Below are positions 51,658 through 61,103 of a stretch of 64,000 bases of DNA, in pieces. The stretch's first letter is position 1; each line of letters opens with the position of its first letter. The translations under genes were made by a program, and so were the position numbers. The notes under the pieces were generated by a model, which was not told where the DNA came from, searched no databases, and saw only the letters and a program-made list of their open reading frames with translations. The stretch comes from an uncultured Pseudomonadota bacterium (GTDB taxonomy: Bacteria; Pseudomonadota; Gammaproteobacteria; Methylococcales; Methylomonadaceae), in the NCBI GenBank assembly GCA_903870545.1, contig CAIQDI010000018.1, positions 1-64,000 on the forward strand. Reading direction: 5' to 3'.

Positions 51658-52881
51658 TCAATAATGGTTGGTGGAAACGCCTTCTTCTTGTCCCGCCGCA
51701 AACGTCAATGAAGCCACGTTTTCTTTGGTGAAAAAACCTTGGAAATCGCCAAAACGTTGCACATATTCAATAATCAACGACGAAAAATCCGATGCAGAAG
51801 AGAAAATTTGTTTTAAACCTTCTTCGCGCGAACCCACCGTTTCGAGCAAAAAGCCTTTGCCTTGCGCCGTAATCGCGTCAACGACCACGTCGATATTTTC
51901 TTTGCCGTTGACGTTTCCGTCTTTTACTTCCACCGCGATATGATGCAAACGTGGACCATAATTTCTCACAAATGTTTCGGTTGGACTCGGTAATTTATCC
52001 AAATGATTCACGCAATATGGGTGATTATTTGCCGTGAAAACTTTGGCGGGACTTTTCGATTCGGGATCTAAACGCACATTTTTAGTCACATTCGTCGAGG
52101 AGTTTTGACCCTGAATATCGTAACTTCCCCAATAATAATAACTCGACAACGCCAAGTATTCCAAAATTGCCGCTTCCCGATTTTGGCTATAAACGCGCGT
52201 CGCCAAATGGTCAATCGGCAAGATTAAATCTTTGATGCCTAAACGTTCTTGCATTTCTTTACCGCGATTATTTGCCGCTTGCGCCGTCGGTAAAATTGAA
52301 CATTTTCCGTGTTGATAAACCCGAATGCCATTTTCAGGACGTTCCATGTAACCGACCACGTTTTGCGTGTACGGCGACGGTTTAGAAATACTCACATTTA
52401 ACGGCAAATCCAATTCCGCTAATTGCCCAATCGGAAAGAAACGGAACTCGCGTTGTTGTTGCAATGCCACGACTTCATGACGATTCGACGTTAATAAAAT
52501 TTCACCCAAATAACGACTGTGCGAGCGTTTCGCGCCGACAGGATACAAATCATTTAAACTGCGGAAAATATCATTGTGTTCGGCGTGTTTCACTTCGCGC
52601 AACAAAATATCGGGCGAATTCATGTCAATGCGTAAAACGTGCGTGAAATGTTTTTCGCTGTCGAGCGTGACCAAGTATTCATACGGAGTCATCAACGCTA
52701 ATTCGGTAATATATTCGACCGAATTGCCCGGTTCAACGCTAATCATCAGGGCTTCAATGCCACCAATCATGTCGGTTAAACCGCTGCTGTCGCGCTCGGT
52801 TAATAACCGCTGCACATATTCTTCAAAAAAATCTGAATTAAATCTATCGCCAAAACGCGGCATATTGGTTGAACAAATCAT
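51658..52881 (-). CDS. HPPD-like vicinal oxygen chelate protein of unknown substrate
   Basis: LPIDHLATRV...YGPRLHHIAVEV...DVVVDAITAQGKGFLLET...GLKQIFSSASDFSSLIIEYVQRFGDFQGFFTKENVASL resembles the C-terminal half of 4-hydroxyphenylpyruvate dioxygenases. Confidence 0.6.
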   Translation of the reverse strand: MICSTNMPRFGDRFNSDFFEEYVQRLLTERDSSGLTDMIGGIEALMISVEPGNSVEYITELALMTPYEYLVTLDSEKHFTHVLRIDMNSPDILLREVKHAEHNDIFRSLNDLYPVGAKRSHSRYLGEILLTSNRHEVVALQQQREFRFFPIGQLAELDLPLNVSISKPSPYTQNVVGYMERPENGIRVYQHGKCSILPTAQAANNRGKEMQERLGIKDLILPIDHLATRVYSQNREAAILEYLALSSYYYWGSYDIQGQNSSTNVTKNVRLDPESKSPAKVFTANNHPYCVNHLDKLPSPTETFVRNYGPRLHHIAVEVKDGNVNGKENIDVVVDAITAQGKGFLLETVGSREEGLKQIFSSASDFSSLIIEYVQRFGDFQGFFTKENVASLTFAAGQEEGVSTNHY

Positions 52882-52901
52882 AAAAATTTCCTAAAAGTTT
52901 A

Positions 52902-55900
52902 TTAAGATTTCCAGCGTAAATCTAACGTCATTGGGAAACGCGGATTAAGGATTTCGGGTTGAATAAACATTGCGCCCGCACTGTGTCCATGATTCCAAAA
53001 ACGTGAGCAACGACGGGCTTCCGCTTCATTCGCGTTAATCGGGAACGTGTCGTAATTTCGCCCGCCTGGATGGTCAACGTGATAAGTACAACCGCCAATC
53101 GAACGCCCATTCCAACTATCATAAATGTCAAAAATGACTGGCGCGTGTCTGCCGATAGTTGGGTGCAATGAAGACGGTGGCGACCACGCTTTGAAACGTA
53201 CCGCCGCGACAAATTCACCTGGAACGCCCGTCGGATGCAATGGCACAACGCGACCGTTACAAATCACTTGATGACGATTTCCAATCATGCCCGTGACTTT
53301 CACTTGCAAACGCTCAACCGATGAATCGACATAACGCGACATTCCCGAACCGCCGACTTCTTCGCCCAAAACATGCCACGGTTCAATCGCTTGGCGCAAT
53401 TCCAATTGCACGCCTTCATAAACCACGCTGCCGTAACGTGGAAAACGAAATTCCATAAACGGTGCAAACCAATCTTCTTGAATCGCATAACCTGAGTTTT
53501 GCAAATCGCGGCAAATATCGCGCATATCTTGTTCAATAAAATACGGCAACATGAAACGGTCATGCAACGCGGTATCCCAATAAACGAGTTTGCCTTGAAG
53601 CGGATTTTTCCAGAATTTCGCCACCAACGCGCGTAACAACAACGATTGCAACAAACTCATTTGATAATGCGGTGGCATTTCAAAGGCGCGTAATTCCAAC
53701 AAACCCAAACGTCCCGTCGCAGAATCGGGCGAATACAATTTATCAATGCAAAATTCCGCGCGATGCGTGTTGCCCGTGACATCAATCAATAAATTCCGAA
53801 GCAATCTGTCCACCAACCACGGCTGATTACTTTCAACGCCCGATTGCAGTTTTTCACTCATTTGTTGAAACGCAATTTCGAGTTCATACAAATTATCATC
53901 TCGCGCTTCATCGACGCGCGGAGCTTGGCTGGTCGGCCCGATAAATTGCCCCGAAAATAAATACGACAACGCGGGATGTTGTTGCCAATACGTCACCAAA
54001 CTTTTTAACAAATCGGGGCGGCGTAAAAATGGACTGTCAGCAGGCGTAGCACCGCCTAACGTAATGTGATTGCCGCCACCCGTTCCCGTGTGACGACCAT
54101 CGAGCATGAATTTTTCCGCGCCTAAACGAGTGACTCGCGCCATTTCATACAACGCTTTTGTGCGTTGTTCGAGCATTTCCCAACTTGACGACGGATGGAT
54201 GTTTACTTCTATCACGCCTGGATCGGGTGTCACCGAAAACGACAATAAACGTGAATCGCGCGGCGGCGGATAACCTTCTAAACGCACAGGCTGATTCAAT
54301 TTCGTCGCGCAACCTTCAATCGCCGCGACCAAATCTAACCACGATTCCAAATACATCAGCGGCGGCATAAAGACATATAAAAACCCATCACGCACTTCTA
54401 ACACCAACGCGGTGTGAATCACTTCTTTGGAAGAAGGATTTTGGTTATAAATCGTGTCAATCGGCAACGTGAACGCACTCGATTTGTGCAACGGATAATC
54501 CGACAACGTCGAACGGGTATCAAACGGATCACGGTCGGGTTCTCTTTCAACTTCGTCAGGCGTTACCCACGGCAAACTACTCAGCGGTAAACGTAAACCT
54601 GCGGGCGAATCACCCGATAATAAATACAAACGGTCATGCCTTAACGGCCAAAGACTTGATTGCCAACTCACATTTGTTTCGCCAACCGCTTTTAACGGCA
54701 AAACATAAGCCGCAATGGAACTCATGCCGTCGCGTAATTGTTTCGCTAAATTGCTACGAATATCGGCACGTTTTAAATCGTGCGTGTGCGGGTCAATGTT
54801 GTTCGGCAAACGACTTTCTTCATCGAGCGCAATCCACGGATCTTCATAAGCTGGCATTCCACAATTCGCATTTAAACCTAATCGTTGCGCGAGCTGGAGC
54901 GCGAAGCGTTGCATGGTGGAAGGCGATAAATCGGCAGGATTATCCGCAATTAAAGTTTTATCGCGCCAAATCGGCATTTTATCCACGCGCCAAAACACGT
55001 TTAATGCCCAACGCGGTAATGGTTCACCTGGATACCATTTGCCTTGACCAAAATGCGTGACTTCGCCTGAGGTGAATTCTTCTTGCATGCGTTTCATTAA
55101 CACATTCGCAAGCTCCCATTTTTGTTGTCCTAACGCTTCGATATTCCATTCTGCGCCGTCCATATTATCAATCGATACAAATGTCGGTTCGCCACCTTGT
55201 GTTAAACGCACGTCACCCGCGTGTAATTCGGCATCAACCTGTTGTCCCAACGCGCTAATAGTTTGCCATTGCGTATCGGTAAAAGGTTTGGTAACGCGCG
55301 GATCTTCGTGCATTCGCGTGATGGTCATTTCCACATCAAGCGTGGATTCACACACACTTGTCATGCCACTAATTGGCGCGGCAGACGTTGGTGTGGCTGA
55401 AACCGCCAGCGGAATATGTCCTTCACCGGTTAATAATCCAGAGGTTGCATCTAAACCGACCCAACCCGCGCCAGGAATATAGGCTTCACACCAAGCGTGC
55501 AAATCCGTGAAATCTTCCGTTGCCCCCGCCGGGCCATCAAGCGGTTTTTCATCGGCAACTAATTGAATCAAATAACCCGACACAAACCGCGACGCAATGC
55601 CCAAATGCCGTAAAATTTGCACCAGCAACCACGCGCTATCGCGGCATGAACCTGATTTTTTTTCTAACGTTTCTTCACACGTTTGTACGCCGACTTCCAT
55701 GCGAATCAAATACGAAACTTCTAAATACACTTTTTGATTTATATAAACCAAAAAGTCCGTCATGTTGATGCCAGCGGGAACACCTTTTTTGAATTCCGCC
55801 AGCCATTTTTTCAGAAAAACACCGGCTTTTTCAGTTTCTAAAAACGGTTCTAATCCGACTTTTAACGTATCAGGATAAGTGAACGGAAAATGATTCGCCC

Positions 55901-56201
55901 AATCTTCAACAAAAAATTCAAACGGATTGATCACCGTCATATCGGCAAGCAAATCAACGGTAATATCCATTTCTCGCGTCGGTTCAGTGAACGTCACTCG
56001 CGCAATAAAATTGCCGTAAGAATCTTGCTGCCAATGAATAAAATGCTTTTCGGGTTTGACGCTTAACGAATACGCTAAAATTGGCGTTCTACTGTGAGCC
56101 GCTGGGCGCAAACGGATTTCATGCGGCGTAGCGACAACGGGGCGATCAAACACATAATGTGATTTATGATGCAATGCAACGCGAATAGTCATAGTGGTCA
56201 A
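52902..56201 (-). CDS. Transglutaminase / DUF2126 fusion protein (1099 aa)
   Basis: KKSGSCRDSAWLLVQILRHLG...TDLHAWCEAYIPGAGWVGLDATSGLLTGEGHIPLA; RLTQGGEPTFVS; DGRHTGTGGGNHITLGG. Confidence 0.93.
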   Translation of the reverse strand: MTTMTIRVALHHKSHYVFDRPVVATPHEIRLRPAAHSRTPILAYSLSVKPEKHFIHWQQDSYGNFIARVTFTEPTREMDITVDLLADMTVINPFEFFVEDWANHFPFTYPDTLKVGLEPFLETEKAGVFLKKWLAEFKKGVPAGINMTDFLVYINQKVYLEVSYLIRMEVGVQTCEETLEKKSGSCRDSAWLLVQILRHLGIASRFVSGYLIQLVADEKPLDGPAGATEDFTDLHAWCEAYIPGAGWVGLDATSGLLTGEGHIPLAVSATPTSAAPISGMTSVCESTLDVEMTITRMHEDPRVTKPFTDTQWQTISALGQQVDAELHAGDVRLTQGGEPTFVSIDNMDGAEWNIEALGQQKWELANVLMKRMQEEFTSGEVTHFGQGKWYPGEPLPRWALNVFWRVDKMPIWRDKTLIADNPADLSPSTMQRFALQLAQRLGLNANCGMPAYEDPWIALDEESRLPNNIDPHTHDLKRADIRSNLAKQLRDGMSSIAAYVLPLKAVGETNVSWQSSLWPLRHDRLYLLSGDSPAGLRLPLSSLPWVTPDEVEREPDRDPFDTRSTLSDYPLHKSSAFTLPIDTIYNQNPSSKEVIHTALVLEVRDGFLYVFMPPLMYLESWLDLVAAIEGCATKLNQPVRLEGYPPPRDSRLLSFSVTPDPGVIEVNIHPSSSWEMLEQRTKALYEMARVTRLGAEKFMLDGRHTGTGGGNHITLGGATPADSPFLRRPDLLKSLVTYWQQHPALSYLFSGQFIGPTSQAPRVDEARDDNLYELEIAFQQMSEKLQSGVESNQPWLVDRLLRNLLIDVTGNTHRAEFCIDKLYSPDSATGRLGLLELRAFEMPPHYQMSLLQSLLLRALVAKFWKNPLQGKLVYWDTALHDRFMLPYFIEQDMRDICRDLQNSGYAIQEDWFAPFMEFRFPRYGSVVYEGVQLELRQAIEPWHVLGEEVGGSGMSRYVDSSVERLQVKVTGMIGNRHQVICNGRVVPLHPTGVPGEFVAAVRFKAWSPPSSLHPTIGRHAPVIFDIYDSWNGRSIGGCTYHVDHPGGRNYDTFPINANEAEARRCSRFWNHGHSAGAMFIQPEILNPRFPMTLDLRWKS

Positions 56202-56241
56202 CTCGTAAAAATTTTGTATTGAAAAATGACGAAATCGACAA

Positions 56242-56970
56242 TCAACTCAACCAGTTAGGGTTAGGCAATGACGCAAAAACGCCGCGCAATCCTTCGCCCC
56301 AATTGTGGCTAATTTGTGAAAAATACGAATCGTCTTGGGTAATATGTTGGAAATCTAACTGCAAACTGTTGTATTTGTAACACACAAAATCAATCGGAAA
56401 ACCGACCGATAAATTGCTACGCATCGTGGAATCAAACGATACCAGCATACATTTCACTGCGTCATTGAGCGGCGTATCAGGTTTGATGACGCGGTCAATA
56501 ATCGGTTTACCGTATTTCGTTTCACCGATTTGAAAATACGGATTTTCTTCGCTGACTTCGATGAAATTCCCTTCGGCATAAACCAAAAATAAGCGCATTC
56601 GTTCATTTTTGATTTGTCCACCGACGATGAAATTTACGCCAGAATCAATGTTTTTTTGCGCTAAAAAAACCGCGTCACGTTCTCGCACTTCTCGTAAACA
56701 ATCGCCAAGTAACTGCGCGACATCGAACAGTGAGTCCGCGTTCAAAATGTTACGGCGTTCAGGATGACGTGTGTTTTGTTCCACTAAATTGATTGTCGTT
56801 TGAGTAATCGACAGATTACCCGAACTTAAAACGACAATGGCGCGATCATTCGCATTAAAAAAGTGACGCATTTTTTTAAAGCTGGAAATTTGATCGATTC
56901 CCGCGTTGGTTCTCGAGTCGGAAGCGAATACCATTCCAGCATTCAGCTTCAAAGCTACACAATAAGTCAT
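56242..56970 (-). CDS. Anbu-type proteasome-like peptidase (start MTYCVAL preferred over 57033)
   Basis: MTYCVALKLNAGMVFASDSRTNAGIDQISSFKKMRHF. Confidence 0.9.
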   Translation of the reverse strand: MTYCVALKLNAGMVFASDSRTNAGIDQISSFKKMRHFFNANDRAIVVLSSGNLSITQTTINLVEQNTRHPERRNILNADSLFDVAQLLGDCLREVRERDAVFLAQKNIDSGVNFIVGGQIKNERMRLFLVYAEGNFIEVSEENPYFQIGETKYGKPIIDRVIKPDTPLNDAVKCMLVSFDSTMRSNLSVGFPIDFVCYKYNSLQLDFQHITQDDSYFSQISHNWGEGLRGVFASLPNPNWLS

Positions 56971-56983
56971 AGTTATAATTATT

Positions 56984-57985
56984 TTAAGTTTGTTGTTGCG
57001 ATTGCCCCGCGCTGCGAATAGGTAACGTTTCAAAACGATCTTGACGTGCTAAATACGCATCACGAATGTTTTGACTTAGCGAATAGGTTTGACCTAAAAA
57101 ATGGGTCAGATATTCATGGAGACCTTGTTCAAAAATATCTTCAATACGACCAAAATGCAGCGCAGCATGTAGTTCGCCAGCACTTCGACGTGCTTCTTTT
57201 CCTGCTGAACCGTTAATTTCGAGTAAAGCGTCTTCCACTTCATCCATGCAGGCGTGTAACGAACGTGGCATATCGTCTCTTAAAATCAACAATTCAGCAA
57301 CTCGCAACGGTGAAATAACATCGCGGTAAATTTTGCGGTATGCCTCAAATGCACTGACAGATTTTAACAATGACCCCCATTGGTAATAATCCACTGAGCT
57401 GCCGACGTTTTCTTTTTCGGTCAGTAAAATGTGATATTTCACGTCAAGCAATCGCGCCGTATTGTCAGCACGCTCCAAAAAAGTACCTAACTTAATGAAA
57501 CTTAATGCAATGTCTTTGATAATCGTGCCTAACGTCACGCCACGAAATAAATGTGAACGACCTTTCACCCATTCAAAAAAATCAGGGAATTTTTCATAAT
57601 CGTAATCCATTTGGTCAGACAAACGCTTCAATTCCAACCAAGTGGCGTTGATGATTTCCCACATTTCAGACGTAATGGTACTGCGAGCCGCCCGCGCATT
57701 TTCACGCGCCATTTTTAAACAAGTGTAAATACTGGATGGATTATCAGGATCAAGAGCCATGTAATGCGTGACGGCACTGGCTCGCGCTAAACCGTGTTTT
57801 TCTTCATAACTTGCAGCGCAACCGGTGATATTTAAAGGCGCGTACCACAAATTGGCTTCGGTTCCTTCCACGTCGCGCGGCAATAAAGACGTGCGATGTG
57901 CCACGTCCAAAACTCGTGCGATATTTTCAGCGCGTTCAATATGACGCGCCATCCAAAATAAATTGTCTGCTGTACGAGATAGCAT
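56984..57985 (-). CDS. Alpha-E domain protein
   Basis: MLSRTADNLFWMARHIERAENIARVLDV...LGTFLERADNTARLLDVKY. Confidence 0.93.
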   Translation of the reverse strand: MLSRTADNLFWMARHIERAENIARVLDVAHRTSLLPRDVEGTEANLWYAPLNITGCAASYEEKHGLARASAVTHYMALDPDNPSSIYTCLKMARENARAARSTITSEMWEIINATWLELKRLSDQMDYDYEKFPDFFEWVKGRSHLFRGVTLGTIIKDIALSFIKLGTFLERADNTARLLDVKYHILLTEKENVGSSVDYYQWGSLLKSVSAFEAYRKIYRDVISPLRVAELLILRDDMPRSLHACMDEVEDALLEINGSAGKEARRSAGELHAALHFGRIEDIFEQGLHEYLTHFLGQTYSLSQNIRDAYLARQDRFETLPIRSAGQSQQQT

Positions 57986-57986
57986 T

Positions 57987-59411
57987 TTAATCCTCCAAAA
58001 CCCAAGTGTCTTTTGTGCCGCCGCCTTGTGACGAATTCACAACCAATGAACCTTCGCTGAGTGCGACGCGCGTTAAACCGCCCGCGACTAAGCGAATGTC
58101 TTTGCCAGACAAAACAAACGGACGTAAATCAACATGACGCGGGGCAACGCCTGATTCCACTAAGGTTGGACACGTTGATAACGCTAAGGTTGGTTGCGCG
58201 ATAAAGTTCGCGGGGTCTTTTAAAATGCGTTGTTTGTAGGTTTCAATTTCAGCTTTTGAACTGGTTGGTCCCACCAACATTCCGTAGCCGCCTGAACCTT
58301 GAACTTCTTTCACCACTAATTCAGGCAAATGCGCTAAAGCGTATTTCAAATCGTCTTTTTCGCTTAATCGCCACGTTGGAACGTTTGACAATAATGGCGT
58401 TTCACCCAAGTAAAATTTAATCATATCGGGAACATAAAAATAAGTGGATTTATCATCAGCAACCCCCGTTCCTACGCCGTTTGTCAGCGAAACATTGCCG
58501 CTGCAATACGCATCTAACAAACCAGGCACGCCAAGCGTTGAATCAGGACGAAATGCGAGCGGATCCAGAAAATCATCATCCACGCGCCGATAAATAACAT
58601 GAACTTGTTGCGGGCCATCGGTGGTGTGCATGTAGACTTTTTGTTGATGGACGAATAAATCTTGTCCTTCAACCAGTTCGACACCCATTTGACTCGCTAA
58701 AAAAGCGTGTTCAAAATACGCGCTGTTATAAGAACCCGGTGTCATCACAACAATCGTTGGATTACTGATGTTTGAAGGCGCGGATTCCCGCAACGTATCC
58801 AGCAACATTTGCGGATAATGTTCAACCGGTTCAACGGCGTGACTGGCAAATAATTCGGGAAATAAACGCATCATCGTATTCCGATTTTCCAACATATACG
58901 ACACGCCCGACGGTGTCCGCAAATTGTCTTCCAATACATAAAAATCGTTTTCAGCCACACGCACCAAATCAATGCCCGCAATTTGTGCATAAACCTGATT
59001 CGGCAAATCAACGCCTTGCATTTCAGGGCGATACAAGGCATTTCCAAGCACTTGTTTTTTGCTAATTACGCCCGCTTTAATAATTTCTTGCTCGTGATAA
59101 ATATCATGCAAAAAAGCATTGAGCGCACGCACTCGTTGTTTGATACCTAACTCAAGACGAGTCCACTCCGTTCTGCTAAAAATACGCGGCACAATATCAA
59201 ACGGAATCACTCGTTCAGAACCTGACGACTCGCCATAAACCGCAAACGTGATACCTAATCGACGAAATAATAACTCGGCTTCCGCGCTTTTGCGTTCTAA
59301 GGTGCCGGTGGATAAATTACTTTGCCAATGTTGATAATGTTGATAAATATCACGAATTTTTACATCATCAATACGCATTTCATCGAAATAATTGGTTGTT
59401 TTAGTGTCCAT
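57987..59411 (-). CDS. Circularly permuted ATP-grasp protein
   Basis: NAFLHDIYHEQEIIKAGVI, LEDNLRTPSGVSYMLENR, VIYRRVDDDFLDPL, VVKEVQGSGGYGMLVGP, HVDLRPFVL. Confidence 0.94.
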   Translation of the reverse strand: MDTKTTNYFDEMRIDDVKIRDIYQHYQHWQSNLSTGTLERKSAEAELLFRRLGITFAVYGESSGSERVIPFDIVPRIFSRTEWTRLELGIKQRVRALNAFLHDIYHEQEIIKAGVISKKQVLGNALYRPEMQGVDLPNQVYAQIAGIDLVRVAENDFYVLEDNLRTPSGVSYMLENRNTMMRLFPELFASHAVEPVEHYPQMLLDTLRESAPSNISNPTIVVMTPGSYNSAYFEHAFLASQMGVELVEGQDLFVHQQKVYMHTTDGPQQVHVIYRRVDDDFLDPLAFRPDSTLGVPGLLDAYCSGNVSLTNGVGTGVADDKSTYFYVPDMIKFYLGETPLLSNVPTWRLSEKDDLKYALAHLPELVVKEVQGSGGYGMLVGPTSSKAEIETYKQRILKDPANFIAQPTLALSTCPTLVESGVAPRHVDLRPFVLSGKDIRLVAGGLTRVALSEGSLVVNSSQGGGTKDTWVLED

Positions 59412-59935
59412 GTCTTACCCAGAAAAATTTAACTTTTGCTAGGTAATTGCAAACAATATGCCAGCGTATTTTCGTGCTTCACAAAGACCGCCTAATTTAG
59501 GTGGAAAATCATCACAACCATTTGATTTTAAATAATAAGTATTCGTTTTAATTTTGATTAAAATGGTGAAAGTGGATTAGCTCATAAGATAGCAATCTAC
59601 ATTTTAAGCGTAATTTATGCTGATAATCTGCACCAAAAAAACCATTCTTAATTTTTATTGCACCATTTTGAATCAACGATAGTGTTGCAGCATTAACACG
59701 CCGTTATGACACATTCTTTGAAGTCGTTTAATACCGGTAATTAAACAGGCGACAATAACCGGAGAAACTAATTTCGAGATATATTCATCGAATTTTAACG
59801 TTTTATTTTTTTACCGAACCTTCATATTATCGCCTCGTCCTTGGACAATTTATGGCACTTAAACAGAGTGGTATTTTAAGAATTCAAAGAAGAACAAGTA
59901 GTTATTTTGACTAATGATAATTTGAGGGTACGAAT

Positions 59936-60874
59936 ATGACTTCATCAAAAGTAAGCCAACATTTTTTATTGATTACATTATTTTCCTGCACGGCGGTAGT
60001 TTCAATCTCTGCCGCTCAGGCGAATGAAACACCAAAAAAATATAAACATGTCAAACATTTTGCGGCTTCGACGGATACACAAATCGGATTGCATGCACTT
60101 GAGAGCATCAATGCAAAAGTGAACGCCTTGGAGTCTCAATTGCAAGTGGTGCAAGCCGAAAATCGTGATTTACGGGTGGCTGTGAATCGTCCACACGTCA
60201 GTCAAGACACGGTAAAAGTTCAGGAATTAGAAGCCTGGGCAAGTTCTGTTAAAGCACAAGGCGTAACAAAAGGCAGCAAAGACAATCTTGTGTTTTTCCG
60301 TGGCGGTTACAACCACGCGAATAATAGTCGTGGCGGCATAGCTTCTGTAACGCCAGGTGGTGGTCTTTTAGGCAGTGGGGATTTGGGCGTAAAAGGTGAT
60401 CCTTTAGCAGGCGGAAATCCAGTTCCACAAGACGCATGGTATTTCGGGGCGGGTTTTGATTGGAGCTTGAATGACGGCTTATTTGGTTTAGCTCCACGCG
60501 GAACCGAATTATTTGCTGAATTGATGTTTGATTACAAAGAATTTGCAGACAGAATTCCCAGCCCGCTAACCGGTCAAGGTTTAACAGTGAACCAGTTTAC
60601 TTTAGCGGCATCACCAAAAGTTAAACTATTCAAAGGCAGTGATTTCCGTCCTTGGTTGATTCCAGCCGGTCTTGAAATCAATGTAATTAGTCCACCCTCA
60701 GTAGGCGTGACTTACATCAACCCAGGTATTCAATTTGGTACGGGCGTGGACTATAAAATCTGGAAAGATTTATATGCAGGCGTGGATGCACGTTATCATT
60801 TAAGTCTTGATGCCAATGATGGTGTGAGAACTGACGGTGTTTCTGCCGGTGGCTATTTAGGTTTTGGTTTTTGA
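59936..60874 (+). CDS. Outer-membrane beta-barrel protein with N-terminal coiled coil
   Basis: Signal peptide ending AQANE; LESINAKVNALESQLQVVQAENRDL coiled coil; alternating strands ending SAGGYLGFGF. Confidence 0.7.
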   Translation: MTSSKVSQHFLLITLFSCTAVVSISAAQANETPKKYKHVKHFAASTDTQIGLHALESINAKVNALESQLQVVQAENRDLRVAVNRPHVSQDTVKVQELEAWASSVKAQGVTKGSKDNLVFFRGGYNHANNSRGGIASVTPGGGLLGSGDLGVKGDPLAGGNPVPQDAWYFGAGFDWSLNDGLFGLAPRGTELFAELMFDYKEFADRIPSPLTGQGLTVNQFTLAASPKVKLFKGSDFRPWLIPAGLEINVISPPSVGVTYINPGIQFGTGVDYKIWKDLYAGVDARYHLSLDANDGVRTDGVSAGGYLGFGF

Positions 60875-60965
60875 TGAAAATTATTTTGCTAGAAATTACG
60901 CAGTGACCGTTTCGCTACAACACACATTGAGCGACGACATTGAGCAGATGAAAAACGAAATAAGC

Positions 60966-61005
60966 AACATTAAGAGATATTTTTTCCAAAATATCCCTTA
61001 ATGTT
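60966..61005. repeat. Long imperfect palindrome
   Basis: AACATTAAgaGATATTTTttccAAAATATCccTTAATGTT. Confidence 0.85.
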
Positions 61006-61103
61006 GACCGCTTACTTGCTAATTTTTACCAACCAACCTTGCATCAACTTATTGTGAATAGTTAGTCAATACGCACCTTAAAAACGAAAAAATTTTCAGC
61101 AAA

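Noticed and set aside
56971-57033. N-terminal extension of the Anbu ORF (MKRYLFAARGNRNNKLKIIIT...)
   Set aside because: Overlaps the end of the alpha-E gene and would hide the conserved MTYC start needed for the N-terminal nucleophile.
59640-59700. Sigma54/NtrC promoter upstream of the OM protein gene
   Set aside because: GCACCA half-sites are suggestive, but no convincing TGGCAC-N5-TTGCW -24/-12 element was found; left as a weak observation only.
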